From CAVOXO01 sp963700425 (GTDB taxonomy: Bacteria > Actinomycetota > Acidimicrobiia > Acidimicrobiales > Microtrichaceae), in assembly GCA_963700425.1 (NCBI GenBank), contig CAVOXO010000001.1, forward strand, positions 1,178,001-1,242,000: a stretch of 64,000 nucleotides of DNA, read 5' to 3'. Below are positions 27,714 to 41,873 of the stretch, piece after piece. How positions within the stretch are numbered: position 1 is the first letter of the stretch; each line of letters opens with the position of its first letter. Under the pieces are notes generated by a model that had not been told where the DNA came from, ran no database searches, and was given only the letters and a program-made list of their open reading frames with translations. The position numbers were made by a program, and so were the translations under genes.

Positions 27714-28252
27714 CAGGAGTCCATGAGGTTGACGGTCGCGAAGCGGTCCAGCGATCGCGACAGCTGAACGTTCGCCCTCGTGGATTCGAGGAATTCCTCG
27801 GAGGCACCGTTCTGTTCCAGACGTCGGGCGAAGTCGAGTCGGTCCTCGATGTGGGCGTCCCAGTCGTCGATCCACAACACGATCCACTCGGCATCGTCGT
27901 TGTCGGGGACGACGGCGCGGAGCCGGTCGGTCATCGCCGACAGCTCGGCGCTCGTGTCGCGGATCACCACGGCGCGTTCCTGTGGCGATTCCGCGTCGAT
28001 GGCCCGAGGGAACTGCCCGACGGCTTCCATCGTCGCAGCGCAGATCGGTTCCGCGGCCTCGGGGAATGATCGATCCTCGAGGAAACCCGGAGGTTTGGGA
28101 GCATTCGGGGTCTGGGTGATGGCCCACAGCCAAGGGATGACCGACGCGATGGCAAGAGTGATCCCGATCCTGATGAGGATGGTCTGCCAGCGGGGCCGGG
28201 GTGGGTCGGTGGCGTCCGTCGCGGTGTCGGTATCCGGAGCGGTGTCGGTCAC
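27692..28252 (-). CDS. Small single-pass membrane protein downstream of the PBP
   Basis: 186 residues. A Thr/Asp-rich cytosolic lead of about 22 residues is followed by a membrane segment (ILIRIGITLAIASVIPWLWA) and an outer domain of about 135 residues that looks helical and has two cysteines (EPICAAT, DSCQTP) able to form a disulfide. I recognise no family. GTG 28252 overlaps the stop of the penicillin-binding protein (GTGA), so the two are coupled, and a role with the PBP in the cell wall is a reasonable guess from context only. Confidence 0.6.
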   Translation of the reverse strand: MTDTAPDTDTATDATDPPRPRWQTILIRIGITLAIASVIPWLWAITQTPNAPKPPGFLEDRSFPEAAEPICAATMEAVGQFPRAIDAESPQERAVVIRDTSAELSAMTDRLRAVVPDNDDAEWIVLWIDDWDAHIEDRLDFARRLEQNGASEEFLESTRANVQLSRSLDRFATVNLMDSCQTPGDV

Positions 28253-30648
28253 GGCTGGACCTTGACGGTGATCTTGCCGTCGACGGACACGTTGCCGGCC
28301 GCGGGCTCGACCGACCAGATCAGGCCGGTGATGACCGGGGAGGTGTCGGGGAGAAGGGTTCCCTCGGGCGCTGCTTCGGTGAGCACGGTGACGGTATAGC
28401 CGCGTGACCGCAACGACTGCACGGCTGCCGTTGCCTCCTGTCCCATGACCTCGGGAATCGGTCCCGACGGCGGCGGTTCGCCCACGCTCGTCTCGACGGT
28501 GACGATCGCTCCATCGGCGACGCCCGAACCTGGTGCCGGGGACTGGCCGACGACCTGTCCGGGGCGGGTCCCCGGTGGGACCGTCACGTCGATCCTCCGC
28601 AGTTCGAGGCCCGCCTTTCGGGTCCGCGAACGTGCGGTGTTGACGTCGACCCCGACGAGGATGGGCATCTCGGTCGAATCGTTCTCGAACGTGACCGGCT
28701 CGAGGATGGCCGTGTTCCCCTTCGGAACGGTCGTTGTCGTGACGATGCTCTGGGCCTTGACCCCGAAATCGATCGGAGGTTGGTCGGCCATGGCGTCGAA
28801 CATGAAGCGTTTCCACACCGGCGCCGCCACGGTGGCTCCCTGTCCCCCGACCTTGCGTAGCGACCCGCGTGGATGATTGCGATCGGGCGGGAGAACCTGG
28901 GCGTACCCCGCCCACACCGCGGTCGCCATTTGCGGGGTGTAGCCGATGAACCAACCGTCGGTGGAGTCCTGGGTGGTTCCCGTCTTCCCGGCTGCGGGGC
29001 GTCCGATTCCCTGTCCCTCGGCAGTGCCTCGGATGAGGACCTGTTCGAGCGCCTTGGTGATCTCGTAGGCCTGTTCCGGTTCGAGCACCTTGGCCTGGCT
29101 GTGCTGGTGTTGGAAGAGCACGGTGCCGTCGGCGCGGACCACCTTGGTGACCATCACCGGCGTCACGTGGATCCCGCCGTTGGCGAAGGTGGCGTAGGCG
29201 CTCGCCATGTCGGTGACGGTGTTGTTGTTGGATCCGAGTACCGCGGAGGGCACCGTCTTGAACCCGCTCGTCGTGTCGATTCCGAGGCGGGCGGCCATCT
29301 CGGTCACCCCTTCGGGTCTGACCCTGGAGTCGGCGACCAGATTGGCGAAACAGGTGTTGGCCGAGTGGACGGTGCATTCGAGCAGATTCGCCCGACCGAG
29401 GGGATCGCCCTTCACGGACCAGGCCTTGTGACCTGGAATGCGGATGACCGCCCTCCCCGGAGCGGGGTAGACGTTGGTCATCTTGATGCCCTTGGTCAGC
29501 GCCTGGGCGAGCGCCACCGCCTTGAACGTCGATCCGACCTGGCGGCCACCACCCACGGCCAGGTTGACCTGGGCGTAGGGATGGATGTCGGGGTTGGCAT
29601 CGAAGTAGTCGTAGCCGCCCACCATCACCTTGACGAAACCCGTCGAGGGCTCGATCGCCGTCATCCCGATGTCGGGGTCCTTGGAGCGGTCCGTGATCTT
29701 CCGGTTCTGGTTGGGATACACGGCCTTGGCGGCGGCCTCCGCCTTGGCCTGGAGGGCCAGATCGATCGTGGTGTAGATCTTCAGACCACCGTTGAAGAGC
29801 AGATTCCGGCGTTCGGCGTCGGTGGCGCCGAATCGGGGGTCGGTGAGCAGGAACTTCTTGACCTCTTCGACGAAATGGGGTGCGGGGTAGCCGGTCGCGT
29901 TCAGGTTCGGGGGTGCCGGATCGAGAACGATCGGCGCCGTGGTGGCGAGCAGATGCTGGGGCTCGGAGATGAAGTCGAGCTCCAGCATCTTGTCGAGCAC
30001 GACGTTGCGGCGTGCGGTGGCCGACTCGACGTCCTTGAAGGGATCGGTCTTGGCCGGCGACTGGATCAGCCCGGCCAGGAGTGCCGCCTCGGCCAGGTTG
30101 AGCTCCTGGACGGCGTGACCGAAATACCCCGTCGACGCCATCTGGACTCCGTAGGAACGGTTTCCGAAGTAGATGGTGTTCAGGTACTGCTCGAGGATGA
30201 AGTTCTTCGAGTACGTGCGCTCGAACTGGTAGGCGAGACTGGCCTCCTCGATCTTGCGCTGTACGTCACGCTGGTCGCTCAAGAGCGTGTTCTTGATGTA
30301 CTGCTGGGTGATGGTGGAGCCACCCTGGGAGACATCCCCGGCTTCGCTGTTGGAGGCCGCGGCGCGAATGATCGCCTTCGGGTCCACGCCGTTGTGTTCC
30401 CAGAACCTCTCGTCCTCGATGGCGATCACGGCGTTCTGGAGCAGGACCGGAATCTGGTCGAGCCGAACCGTCTCGCGTCGCTCGTCACCCGACAGCTCGG
30501 TGATGAGGGTGCCGTCCGAAGCGAAGATCTGGGTTCGGGCCCCTTCGAGGGGCGGAAGGATCGAGGGGATCTCGCGACCGCGAACCCCACACGAGGTGCC
30601 GACGAGCGCGGTCACGACGACCAGGCGGAGGAGGATCTGTCGATTCAT
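28249..30648 (-). CDS. Bifunctional class A penicillin-binding protein with PASTA domains
   Basis: 799 residues. An N-terminal signal anchor is followed by the GT51 transglycosylase domain: AVIAIEDERFWEHNGVD holds the catalytic Glu, and QGGSTITQQYIKN is the second motif. The transpeptidase domain has the acyl-enzyme Ser in GSTFK (about residue 373), SAN as the second motif and KTGT at about 555. The last 170 residues contain two PASTA-like repeats (PILVGVDVNTARSRTRKAGL, PEVMGQEATAAVQSLRSRGY) that bind muropeptides or beta-lactam-like ligands. It polymerises and crosslinks peptidoglycan outside the membrane, like actinobacterial PonA. It is followed by a coupled small membrane protein. Confidence 0.93.
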   Translation of the reverse strand: MNRQILLRLVVVTALVGTSCGVRGREIPSILPPLEGARTQIFASDGTLITELSGDERRETVRLDQIPVLLQNAVIAIEDERFWEHNGVDPKAIIRAAASNSEAGDVSQGGSTITQQYIKNTLLSDQRDVQRKIEEASLAYQFERTYSKNFILEQYLNTIYFGNRSYGVQMASTGYFGHAVQELNLAEAALLAGLIQSPAKTDPFKDVESATARRNVVLDKMLELDFISEPQHLLATTAPIVLDPAPPNLNATGYPAPHFVEEVKKFLLTDPRFGATDAERRNLLFNGGLKIYTTIDLALQAKAEAAAKAVYPNQNRKITDRSKDPDIGMTAIEPSTGFVKVMVGGYDYFDANPDIHPYAQVNLAVGGGRQVGSTFKAVALAQALTKGIKMTNVYPAPGRAVIRIPGHKAWSVKGDPLGRANLLECTVHSANTCFANLVADSRVRPEGVTEMAARLGIDTTSGFKTVPSAVLGSNNNTVTDMASAYATFANGGIHVTPVMVTKVVRADGTVLFQHQHSQAKVLEPEQAYEITKALEQVLIRGTAEGQGIGRPAAGKTGTTQDSTDGWFIGYTPQMATAVWAGYAQVLPPDRNHPRGSLRKVGGQGATVAAPVWKRFMFDAMADQPPIDFGVKAQSIVTTTTVPKGNTAILEPVTFENDSTEMPILVGVDVNTARSRTRKAGLELRRIDVTVPPGTRPGQVVGQSPAPGSGVADGAIVTVETSVGEPPPSGPIPEVMGQEATAAVQSLRSRGYTVTVLTEAAPEGTLLPDTSPVITGLIWSVEPAAGNVSVDGKITVKVQP

Positions 30649-30742
30649 GGCCCGTACATTCTGGTGGTCAGGGAGGTCCTGAGTGCGGCACCCCGCTGTG
30701 CACGGCCACGCGATGGCGCCCGTGGGGGTGTTCCGATGCCGC

Positions 30743-30748
30743 TACGTT
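30743..30748 (+). promoter_or_regulatory. Leaderless -10 element of tyrS
   Basis: TACGTT with a 7-nt gap to ATG 30756; the TTG at 30747 lies inside the element and is not the start. No T-box leader is present. Confidence 0.5.
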
Positions 30749-30755
30749 GGCCGAG

Positions 30756-32030
30756 ATGGCTGCGCCTCACATCCTGGACGACCTCACGGAGCGGGGGCTC
30801 GTCGCCGACACGACCGACATCGCCGCGCTCCGTTCACGCCTCGATGAAGGACCGGTGACCCTGTACTGCGGGTTCGATCCGACCGCCCCATCCCTCCACA
30901 TCGGAAACCTCCAGTCGCTGTTGTTGCTGAGGCGGTTTCAGGACGCCGGTCACCGTCCGGTCGCTCTCGCCGGCGGCGCCACGGGAATGATCGGGGATCC
31001 GTCGGGCCGGGACTCCGAGCGGACCCTGCTCGACGACGACACGCTGGCTGCGAACGTCGCATCGATCACGTCCCAGCTCGAGGCGTTCCTCGATTTCGAC
31101 TCGTCTCCCGCGACATCGGCTCGAGTGGTCGACAATCGCTCGTGGACCCAGCAGATGGGCGTCCTCGACTTCCTCCGTGACGTCGGAAAGCACGTCACCG
31201 TGAACACGATGCTGAACAAGGAGTCGGTGCGGGCCCGCCTCGATCGCGATTCGGGGATCTCGTTCACCGAGTTCAGCTACATGCTGCTCCAGGCGAACGA
31301 CTTCTTCGAGCTTCATCGGACGCTGGGCTGTGAGCTGCAGGTGGCGGGCAGCGATCAGTGGGGAAACATCACGGCGGGAATCGATCTGATCCGGCGCCGC
31401 TCGGCGGCGACGGTCCACGGGCTCACCGCGCCGCTCATCACTTCGTCCGATGGCAAGAAGTTCGGCAAGTCGACAGGGGGAGGTGGGCTGTGGCTGGACC
31501 CCGCGCTCACGAGCCCCTACCAGCTGTTCCAGTACTTCATGGCCACGGATGACCGCGACATCGCCTCATGGGCATGCCGGCTGACCCTCGAGGAGCCCGA
31601 GGTCATCGCGGCGGAGGTCGAGGCGCACTCCGAGGCACCACATCTGCGGTCGGGGCAGCGGTTCCTCGCCGGGTCCGTGGTCGAACTCGTACACGGCGCC
31701 CAGGCGGCGGCGACGGCCCGTGAGGTGACCCACATCCTCTTCGGGGGTTCGCCGTCGGAGTCGGGGGAGGCCACCTTCGAGGAACTCCGGGCGGAGATCC
31801 CCTTCTCCGCCCTTCCGGCGGCCGATCTCGACGACATCGACGTGGTGGCCCTGTGCGCTGACGCCTTCGGCGTCTCTCGGGGGGCGGTGCGCAAGAACCT
31901 CGCGGGCTACTACGTGAACGGTGTGTCGGCCGCCGCGGACTCGGCGTTTCCGCCGCCGGCCCTCCACGGCCGGTTCCTGCTGCTCCGGAAGGGGAAGCGG
32001 GACTATCACCTCATCGAGACGCTCGCCTGA
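30756..32030 (+). CDS. tyrS: Tyrosyl-tRNA synthetase
   Basis: 424 residues, typical bacterial length. DPTAPSLHIGNLQSLLLLRR has the HIGH motif (HIG at about 48-50), and SDGKKFGKSTGG is the KMSKS equivalent (about 235). Tyrosine and tRNA pockets (YCGFDP, QLFQYF) are in place, and the C-terminal S4-like domain (GVSRGAVRKNLAGYYVNGV) binds tRNA. It charges tRNA-Tyr. The rRNA operon promoter begins 54 nt after its stop, in the same direction, with no clear terminator between. Confidence 0.94.
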   Translation: MAAPHILDDLTERGLVADTTDIAALRSRLDEGPVTLYCGFDPTAPSLHIGNLQSLLLLRRFQDAGHRPVALAGGATGMIGDPSGRDSERTLLDDDTLAANVASITSQLEAFLDFDSSPATSARVVDNRSWTQQMGVLDFLRDVGKHVTVNTMLNKESVRARLDRDSGISFTEFSYMLLQANDFFELHRTLGCELQVAGSDQWGNITAGIDLIRRRSAATVHGLTAPLITSSDGKKFGKSTGGGGLWLDPALTSPYQLFQYFMATDDRDIASWACRLTLEEPEVIAAEVEAHSEAPHLRSGQRFLAGSVVELVHGAQAAATAREVTHILFGGSPSESGEATFEELRAEIPFSALPAADLDDIDVVALCADAFGVSRGAVRKNLAGYYVNGVSAAADSAFPPPALHGRFLLLRKGKRDYHLIETLA

Positions 32031-32083
32031 CACCCGCTCCGGAGGCCGGTCGATGGGTTGTGCGGAATGGTCCACGGCCTGAG

Positions 32084-32112
32084 TTGACACCACCGTGGGC
32101 CATCTGTAGAGT
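32084..32112 (+). promoter_or_regulatory. rRNA operon promoter, near-consensus sigma-70 type
   Basis: TTGACA at 32084-32089, a 17-bp spacer and TAGAGT at 32107-32112. This is the only near-consensus -35/-10 pair noticed in the window and is placed about 340 bp before 16S, as expected for an rrn promoter. The 32031-32454 stretch has no gene and is leader RNA from about 32119 on. Confidence 0.8.
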
Positions 32113-32160
32113 CTCCCTTCGCCTCGCAGCACCGCTCAGCGGAGCCAGCGAGAGCGCATC

Positions 32161-32191
32161 GGAACCAACGAGATCGACGATCTCGAGTTCC
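32161..32191 (+). promoter_or_regulatory. Leader hairpin, boxB-like
   Basis: GGAAC (32161-32165) pairs with GTTCC (32187-32191), and inside it CGAGAT (32169-32174) pairs with ATCTCG (32180-32185) around a CGACG loop. It lies before a boxA-like sequence, the usual order of an rRNA antitermination site. Function is inferred. Confidence 0.4.
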
Positions 32192-32227
32192 GCAGAACGA
32201 GATCCGGCCTCAGGGTCGGAAACCTCG

Positions 32228-32240
32228 CTCCTTGACAACG
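32228..32240 (+). promoter_or_regulatory. boxA-like rRNA antitermination element
   Basis: CTCCTTGACAACG. A related CCTTGAGAATTTC occurs before 23S (34101-34113), which is where a second boxA is expected. Binding by NusB/NusE is inferred from similarity to actinobacterial leaders. Confidence 0.35.
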
Positions 32241-32268
32241 GAAGAGAGGACGCACAAAAAGCTAGTGC
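32236..32268 (+). other. 5' arm of the 16S processing stem
   Basis: CAACGGAAGAGAGGACGCA, then CAAAA, then AGCTAGTGC. It pairs almost perfectly with 34022-34048 after 16S, apart from a G/A position and a bulged pentanucleotide. Together they enclose 16S as the RNase III substrate. Confidence 0.75.
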
Positions 32269-32454
32269 GGGCGATCGTCGCGTTGACTACTTCGCGCTCG
32301 ATCGACCCTCAATACTTTAATGCACAATTCGGATAGACCGCGAACTGACCCTCACGGGAAGGTCGCGTATCGAAGGACTGTGCCAGTTGGGAAGGCGAAG
32401 TCACGCCGACCCGGCTCTCTGATCACCGTCCGTCGGAAACGACGGGCACCGATC

Positions 32455-33981
<1,527 letters not shown>

Positions 33982-34021
33982 AGCATCTAGTTTCCTCACT
34001 AGGAAACAGTTCCCAGTTGAT

Positions 34022-34048
34022 GCACTAGCTGCGTTCTCTCTTCCGTTG
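34022..34048 (+). other. 3' arm of the 16S processing stem
   Basis: GCACTAGCTGCGTTCTCTC then TTCCGTTG, complementary to 32236-32268. The 16S-23S spacer (33978-34149) contains this arm, a boxA-like element and the 23S stem arm, and no tRNA gene. Confidence 0.75.
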
Positions 34049-34112
34049 TGAGGGAGTGATAGGTCTGCCTTCGTGGCGGGCCGCTCTCTCGCGTTGCGTA
34101 CCTTGAGAATTT

Positions 34113-34140
34113 CATAGCGAGCACGAGCATCTTTGTAGAA
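34113..34140 (+). other. 5' arm of the 23S processing stem
   Basis: CATAGCGAGCACGAGCATC then TTTGTAGAA, complementary to 37227-37254 with few mismatches. The pair brings the 23S ends together for RNase III cleavage. Confidence 0.75.
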
Positions 34141-34149
34141 AGTAGATAA

Positions 34150-37225
<3,076 letters not shown>

Positions 37226-37226
37226 C

Positions 37227-37254
37227 TTCTACATAGAGGTTCGTGCTCGCTATG
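37227..37254 (+). other. 3' arm of the 23S processing stem
   Basis: TTCTACATAGAGG then TTCGTGCTCGCTATG, the partner of 34113-34140. Confidence 0.75.
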
Positions 37255-37305
37255 AAGTCCTCAGGGACTGCGCTTCTGCGCGGTACGTCCGAGTTGACAA
37301 CTGAT

Positions 37306-37422
<117 letters not shown>

Positions 37423-37428
37423 TTCTTT

Positions 37429-37463
37429 CGATATGGGACCTCCGGGTCCCATATCGTCGTTTT
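37429..37463 (+). terminator. Intrinsic terminator of the rRNA operon
   Basis: CGATATGGGACC and GGTCCCATATCG form a perfect 12-bp stem around a TCCG loop, followed by TCGTTTT. It is the strongest terminator noticed in the window and lies directly after 5S. Confidence 0.9.
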
Positions 37464-37540
37464 GACCATGGGTTGCGCACTGCTCACCGACGGCCAACTG
37501 CCGGGGCAGCGGACCTCCTCGAGATGAACGTGACGGGACC

Positions 37541-38216
37541 ATGACACGACGGAACAGATCCGGCAACGACGGCGATCAACGGCACCGTGGCATCACCGTC
37601 GACGAAGAGGAGTTCCGGCGGCTGGTCCCCGGGCCCCGCGCCGCCGTGCTGACGGCGAAGGTCCGCGGACGCCGCTGCGGCGTTCCGCAAGGATCGCTTC
37701 CCGAGGCGCGCTCCGCCCTCAAGGCCGTTCTCGACGAAGCTCCCGGATCGGTGACGGCTCGTGAGCTGTCGGGCCTGACCCACTACCGGTTGGGAAACTT
37801 CCGCGAGGCGGCGAAGCAGCTCGAGGCCTACCGCGAACTGGCTCCGGGATCTGTCGATCAGCACCCCGTGCTGGCGGACTGCTATCGGTGCCCAGCACAA
37901 GTGGAAGCGCGTCGATGAGCTCTGGCGCGAGCTCCGCGAGGCGTCGCCTTCCGCGGAGCTCGTGACCGAGGGGCGAATCGTCGCCGCCGGCGCCTTGGCC
38001 GACCGCGGACGGTTGGCCGACGCGATCCGCGAGATGGAGAAGGGGTGGACTCCACCGCCCCGACCCAAGGAACATCATCTCCGTCGGGCGTACGTCCTCG
38101 CCGACCTCTACGAGAGTGCGGGCGAGACGCCACGGGCCCGGGCCACGTTTCAGTGGATCCTGACCAACGACCCCGACTTCGCCGACGTCGATCGGCGACT
38201 TCTGGCGATGAACTGA
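37541..38216 (+). CDS. Tetratricopeptide-repeat protein, three frame changes
   Basis: The pieces read in order as one TPR protein of about 224 residues: TVDEEEFRRLVP, then in another frame AAAAFRKDRF, back to SALKAVLDEAPGSVTARELS and QLEAYRELAPGSVDQHPVLA, then the third piece KWKRVDELWRELREASPSAE and GRLADAIREMEKGW, ending ATFQWILTNDPDFADV. Actinobacteria carry a TPR gene of the same length at this chromosomal position (between tyrS and the HAD phosphatase in M. tuberculosis), which supports joining the pieces. The role is unknown; TPRs usually scaffold protein contacts. Changes lie near 37645, 37700 and 37888 (+1, -1, +1). Confidence 0.65.
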
Positions 38217-38337
38217 CGATCGGCGTCGACGGCCCCCGGGGTGCCGCCGTTTTGGTGGCGACGACCCGGTGGTGCGTACCCTGGCACCTCATCGGTCCGA
38301 TCGGGCCGTGTCGATCACATCGCGTGGAGAAGTGAAC

Positions 38338-39390
<1,053 letters not shown>

Positions 39391-39426
39391 CGGCGTGGCG
39401 GCGTCCCGATCACGGACGCGCTCTCC

Positions 39427-40200
39427 ATGACCGCCGACGCCTGGGTTCTCGACCTCGACGGGGTCATGTGGCTCGGCGACACCGCCATCGACGGTTCGGT
39501 GGCGGCTGTCGCCCGGCTGCGCGACTCGGGACACCGTGTCGGTTTCTGCACCAACAACTCGAGCCGGACGATCGCGTACTACGTCGACAAGCTCCGGCGC
39601 CTGGGCATCGAGAGCGCCGAGGTGTTGTCCTCCGCGATGGCCGCTGCGACTCTCGTGGACCCGGGGGAATCGGTGCTCCCATGCGCCGGGGACGGTGTGA
39701 TCGACGCCCTGCGGCGCAGGGGCTGTGCGGTCCTCGATCGCCACGACGACCAGTCGTCGGCCGATGCCGTCATCGTCGGGTTCCACCGGAACCTGGACTA
39801 CGACGGCCTGCGAGCGGCCACCCGGGCCGTGCTCGGCGGAGCCCGCCTGATCGCCACGAACACCGATCCGCTCTTTCCCGACGAGACCGGATGGTCCCCC
39901 GGCGGGGGAGCGATCGTGGCGGCCGTCGAACGGGCGAGCGGCGTCACCGCGACCTGTGCCGGAAAGCCGAACGAGGCCATGGCCGCGATGATCCGATCGA
40001 CGTTCGGGGACCCCGGCGTCTTCGTCGGCGACACGCCCGAGACCGATGGCGCCATGGCGGAACGCCTCGCGTGGCCCTTCGGCCTGGTGCTCACCGGAAA
40101 CACGAGGCCCGACGCCGCGCCTCCGTTGCGTGGGCCAGGTTGGATCGCCACCGACCTGGCGGGCCTCGTCGACGAGGTCGAGGGCGACGTCGTACCGTGA
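39427..40200 (+). CDS. HAD-IIA family phosphatase (NagD-like)
   Basis: 257 residues. WVLDLDGVMWLGDTAIDG carries the DxD nucleophile motif, GFCTNNSSRT is the Thr/Ser motif II, AGKPNEAMAAMI supplies the Lys and VFVGDTPETDGAMA is the acidic motif of HAD hydrolases. The C2-type cap sits between. It probably dephosphorylates a sugar or nucleotide phosphate. M. tuberculosis has a HAD phosphatase at the same place, upstream of tlyA. The stop overlaps the tlyA start by 4 nt. Confidence 0.82.
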   Translation: MTADAWVLDLDGVMWLGDTAIDGSVAAVARLRDSGHRVGFCTNNSSRTIAYYVDKLRRLGIESAEVLSSAMAAATLVDPGESVLPCAGDGVIDALRRRGCAVLDRHDDQSSADAVIVGFHRNLDYDGLRAATRAVLGGARLIATNTDPLFPDETGWSPGGGAIVAAVERASGVTATCAGKPNEAMAAMIRSTFGDPGVFVGDTPETDGAMAERLAWPFGLVLTGNTRPDAAPPLRGPGWIATDLAGLVDEVEGDVVP

Positions 40201-40965
40201 GCGCCCGTCGCCGTCTCGACTCCGAGATGGTTCGTCGCGGGCTGGCCGATACCATCGACGGGGCAACGACGCTCATCGACGCCGGGCGCGTCATGGTCGA
40301 GGGGGCGCCTGCGCTCCGGGCCGGTCGACTCGTGGCCCCGGGGGAGTCGATCCGACTCGGCCGTGCCCCTCGGAGGTTCGTGAGCCGGGGCGGCCAGAAG
40401 CTGGAGGCCGCACTCTCGACGTTCGGTATCGGCTGCGACGGCAAGCGGGTGCTCGACGCCGGGATGCTCCACCGGTGGCTTCAGCGACTGCGTCCTGAAG
40501 CACGGTGCCGCGGAGGTCCACGCCGTCGACGTCGGCTACGGCCAGCTCCACGACAGCCTGCGCAGGGATCGGCGGGTCGTGGTCCACGAGCGCACGAACA
40601 TCCGATCGGTGACTCCGGACTCGCTGGGCGGGCCGGTCGATCTCGTGGTCGCGGACCTCTCCTTCGTCTCTCTGGCGGGGATCGCCGGCGTACTCGTCGG
40701 CGCCGCGTCGGTGGACGGCGATCTCATCGTGTTGGTCAAGCCACAGTTCGAAGTGGGACGCGACGCTGCGGACAGCGGCCGGGGGGTCATCACCGACCCG
40801 GATCTGTGGCGCGACGCGATCGGGTCGACGATTGCCGCGTTCGCCGCGGCGGGAGCCGACATGATGGGCTCGATGGTCTCACCACTCCACGGCGCCGAGG
40901 GAAACACCGAATTCCTGTTGCACCTGAGACCTCGCCGGCCGGCGACCGAGGCGACGGCCCCCTGA
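40197..40965 (+). CDS. tlyA: TlyA rRNA (cytidine-2'-O)-methyltransferase, one frameshift
   Basis: The N-terminal S4 RNA-binding domain reads RRLDSEMVRRGLADTIDGAT and continues to RFVSRGGQKLEAALSTFGI. Right after VLDAG the frame changes and STGGFSDCVLKHGAAEVHAV continues the SAM-binding domain, then LVVADLSFVSL and VLVKPQFEVGRD, the methyltransferase motifs. One extra base near 40465 explains this. TlyA methylates 16S and 23S rRNA and is needed for capreomycin sensitivity in mycobacteria. GTG 40197 overlaps the HAD gene, and its stop overlaps nadK. Confidence 0.85.
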
Positions 40966-41828
40966 TGGCCACCATCGCCTTCTTCGTGCATCCCGAGCGG
41001 CCGGCCGCGTCGGAGCTGGCGACGGATCTTGTCTCGTGGCTGGTCGATCGTGGTCACGACGTGAGGTTGCGTCACCCCGACGCCTCTCGGATCGGATGGG
41101 CCGATCTGGCCCATCGACGACTCGCGACCTCGCGATCGGGGCGGATCTGGTCGTGGGTCTCGGGGGCGACGGCACGATGATGCGCGCCGTCGATCTCGCC
41201 GCAGAGGAGGACGTGCCGGTTCTCGGCGTGAACGTCGGTCAGCTCGGCTACCTCACGATGGTCGAGCCCCAGAACGCCCGGGTCGCTCTCAAGCGATTCC
41301 TCGCGGGGGCATACTCCCTCGAGGAGCGGATGCGGCTCGAGATCACCGTGTCCGCGGCGACGGCACGGTCGAGTCGATGGGTCGCGCGCTCAACGAGGCG
41401 CTCGTGGAGCGGGCCGATCTCGGGTCACACCGTTCGGCTCGAGGTCTCCCTCGACGGAAACGTCTTCACGCCGTACGTCGCCGACGGTGTGATCGTCGCC
41501 ACGCCGACCGGATCGACCGCCTACACGTTCAGCGCCCGTGGCCCGATCATCGACCCTCGACACCGCGCGCTGTTGCTGGTTCCGGTCGCTCCTCACATGT
41601 TGTTCGATCGGGCGCTCGTCCTGGACCCGCTCGACCGTGGTGCGGCTCGACGTGAGGCCTCAACGGAGCGGCGCATCTCTCGATCGACGGACGCGACTGC
41701 GGGCGTGCTCGAGGTCGGCGACCGGGTCGACACTGGTCACGTGCATCCGCGGGCCGCGGCTCGTCACCTTCGGGGAGCCCGGCTTCCATCAGGTGCTGAA
41801 GTCGAAGTTCGGTCTCGCCGACCGTTGA
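40965..41828 (+). CDS. nadK: NAD kinase, four frame changes
   Basis: Successive frames give TIAFFVHPERPAASELATDL, then DLVVGLGGDGTMMRAVDLAA with the GGDG ATP-binding motif and VPVLGVNVGQLGYLTMVEP, then GRALNEALVERADLG, then VADGVIVATPTGSTAYTFSA, and finally FGEPGFHQVLKSKF to the stop at 41828. These are the NAD kinase motifs in correct order and spacing. Changes lie near 41130, 41360, 41415 and 41640. NAD kinase is essential and makes NADP, so the gene is almost certainly intact in the cell. It lies in the tlyA-nadK-recN order seen in M. tuberculosis. Confidence 0.82.
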
Positions 41829-41859
41829 GGCCCACCCCGGTTGTGTCGGCGGTGTCGCG

Positions 41860-41865
41860 TAGCAT
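41860..41865 (+). promoter_or_regulatory. Leaderless -10 element of recN
   Basis: TAGCAT with an 8-nt gap to ATG 41874, between the nadK stop and recN. Confidence 0.45.
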
Positions 41866-41873
41866 TCGCACCG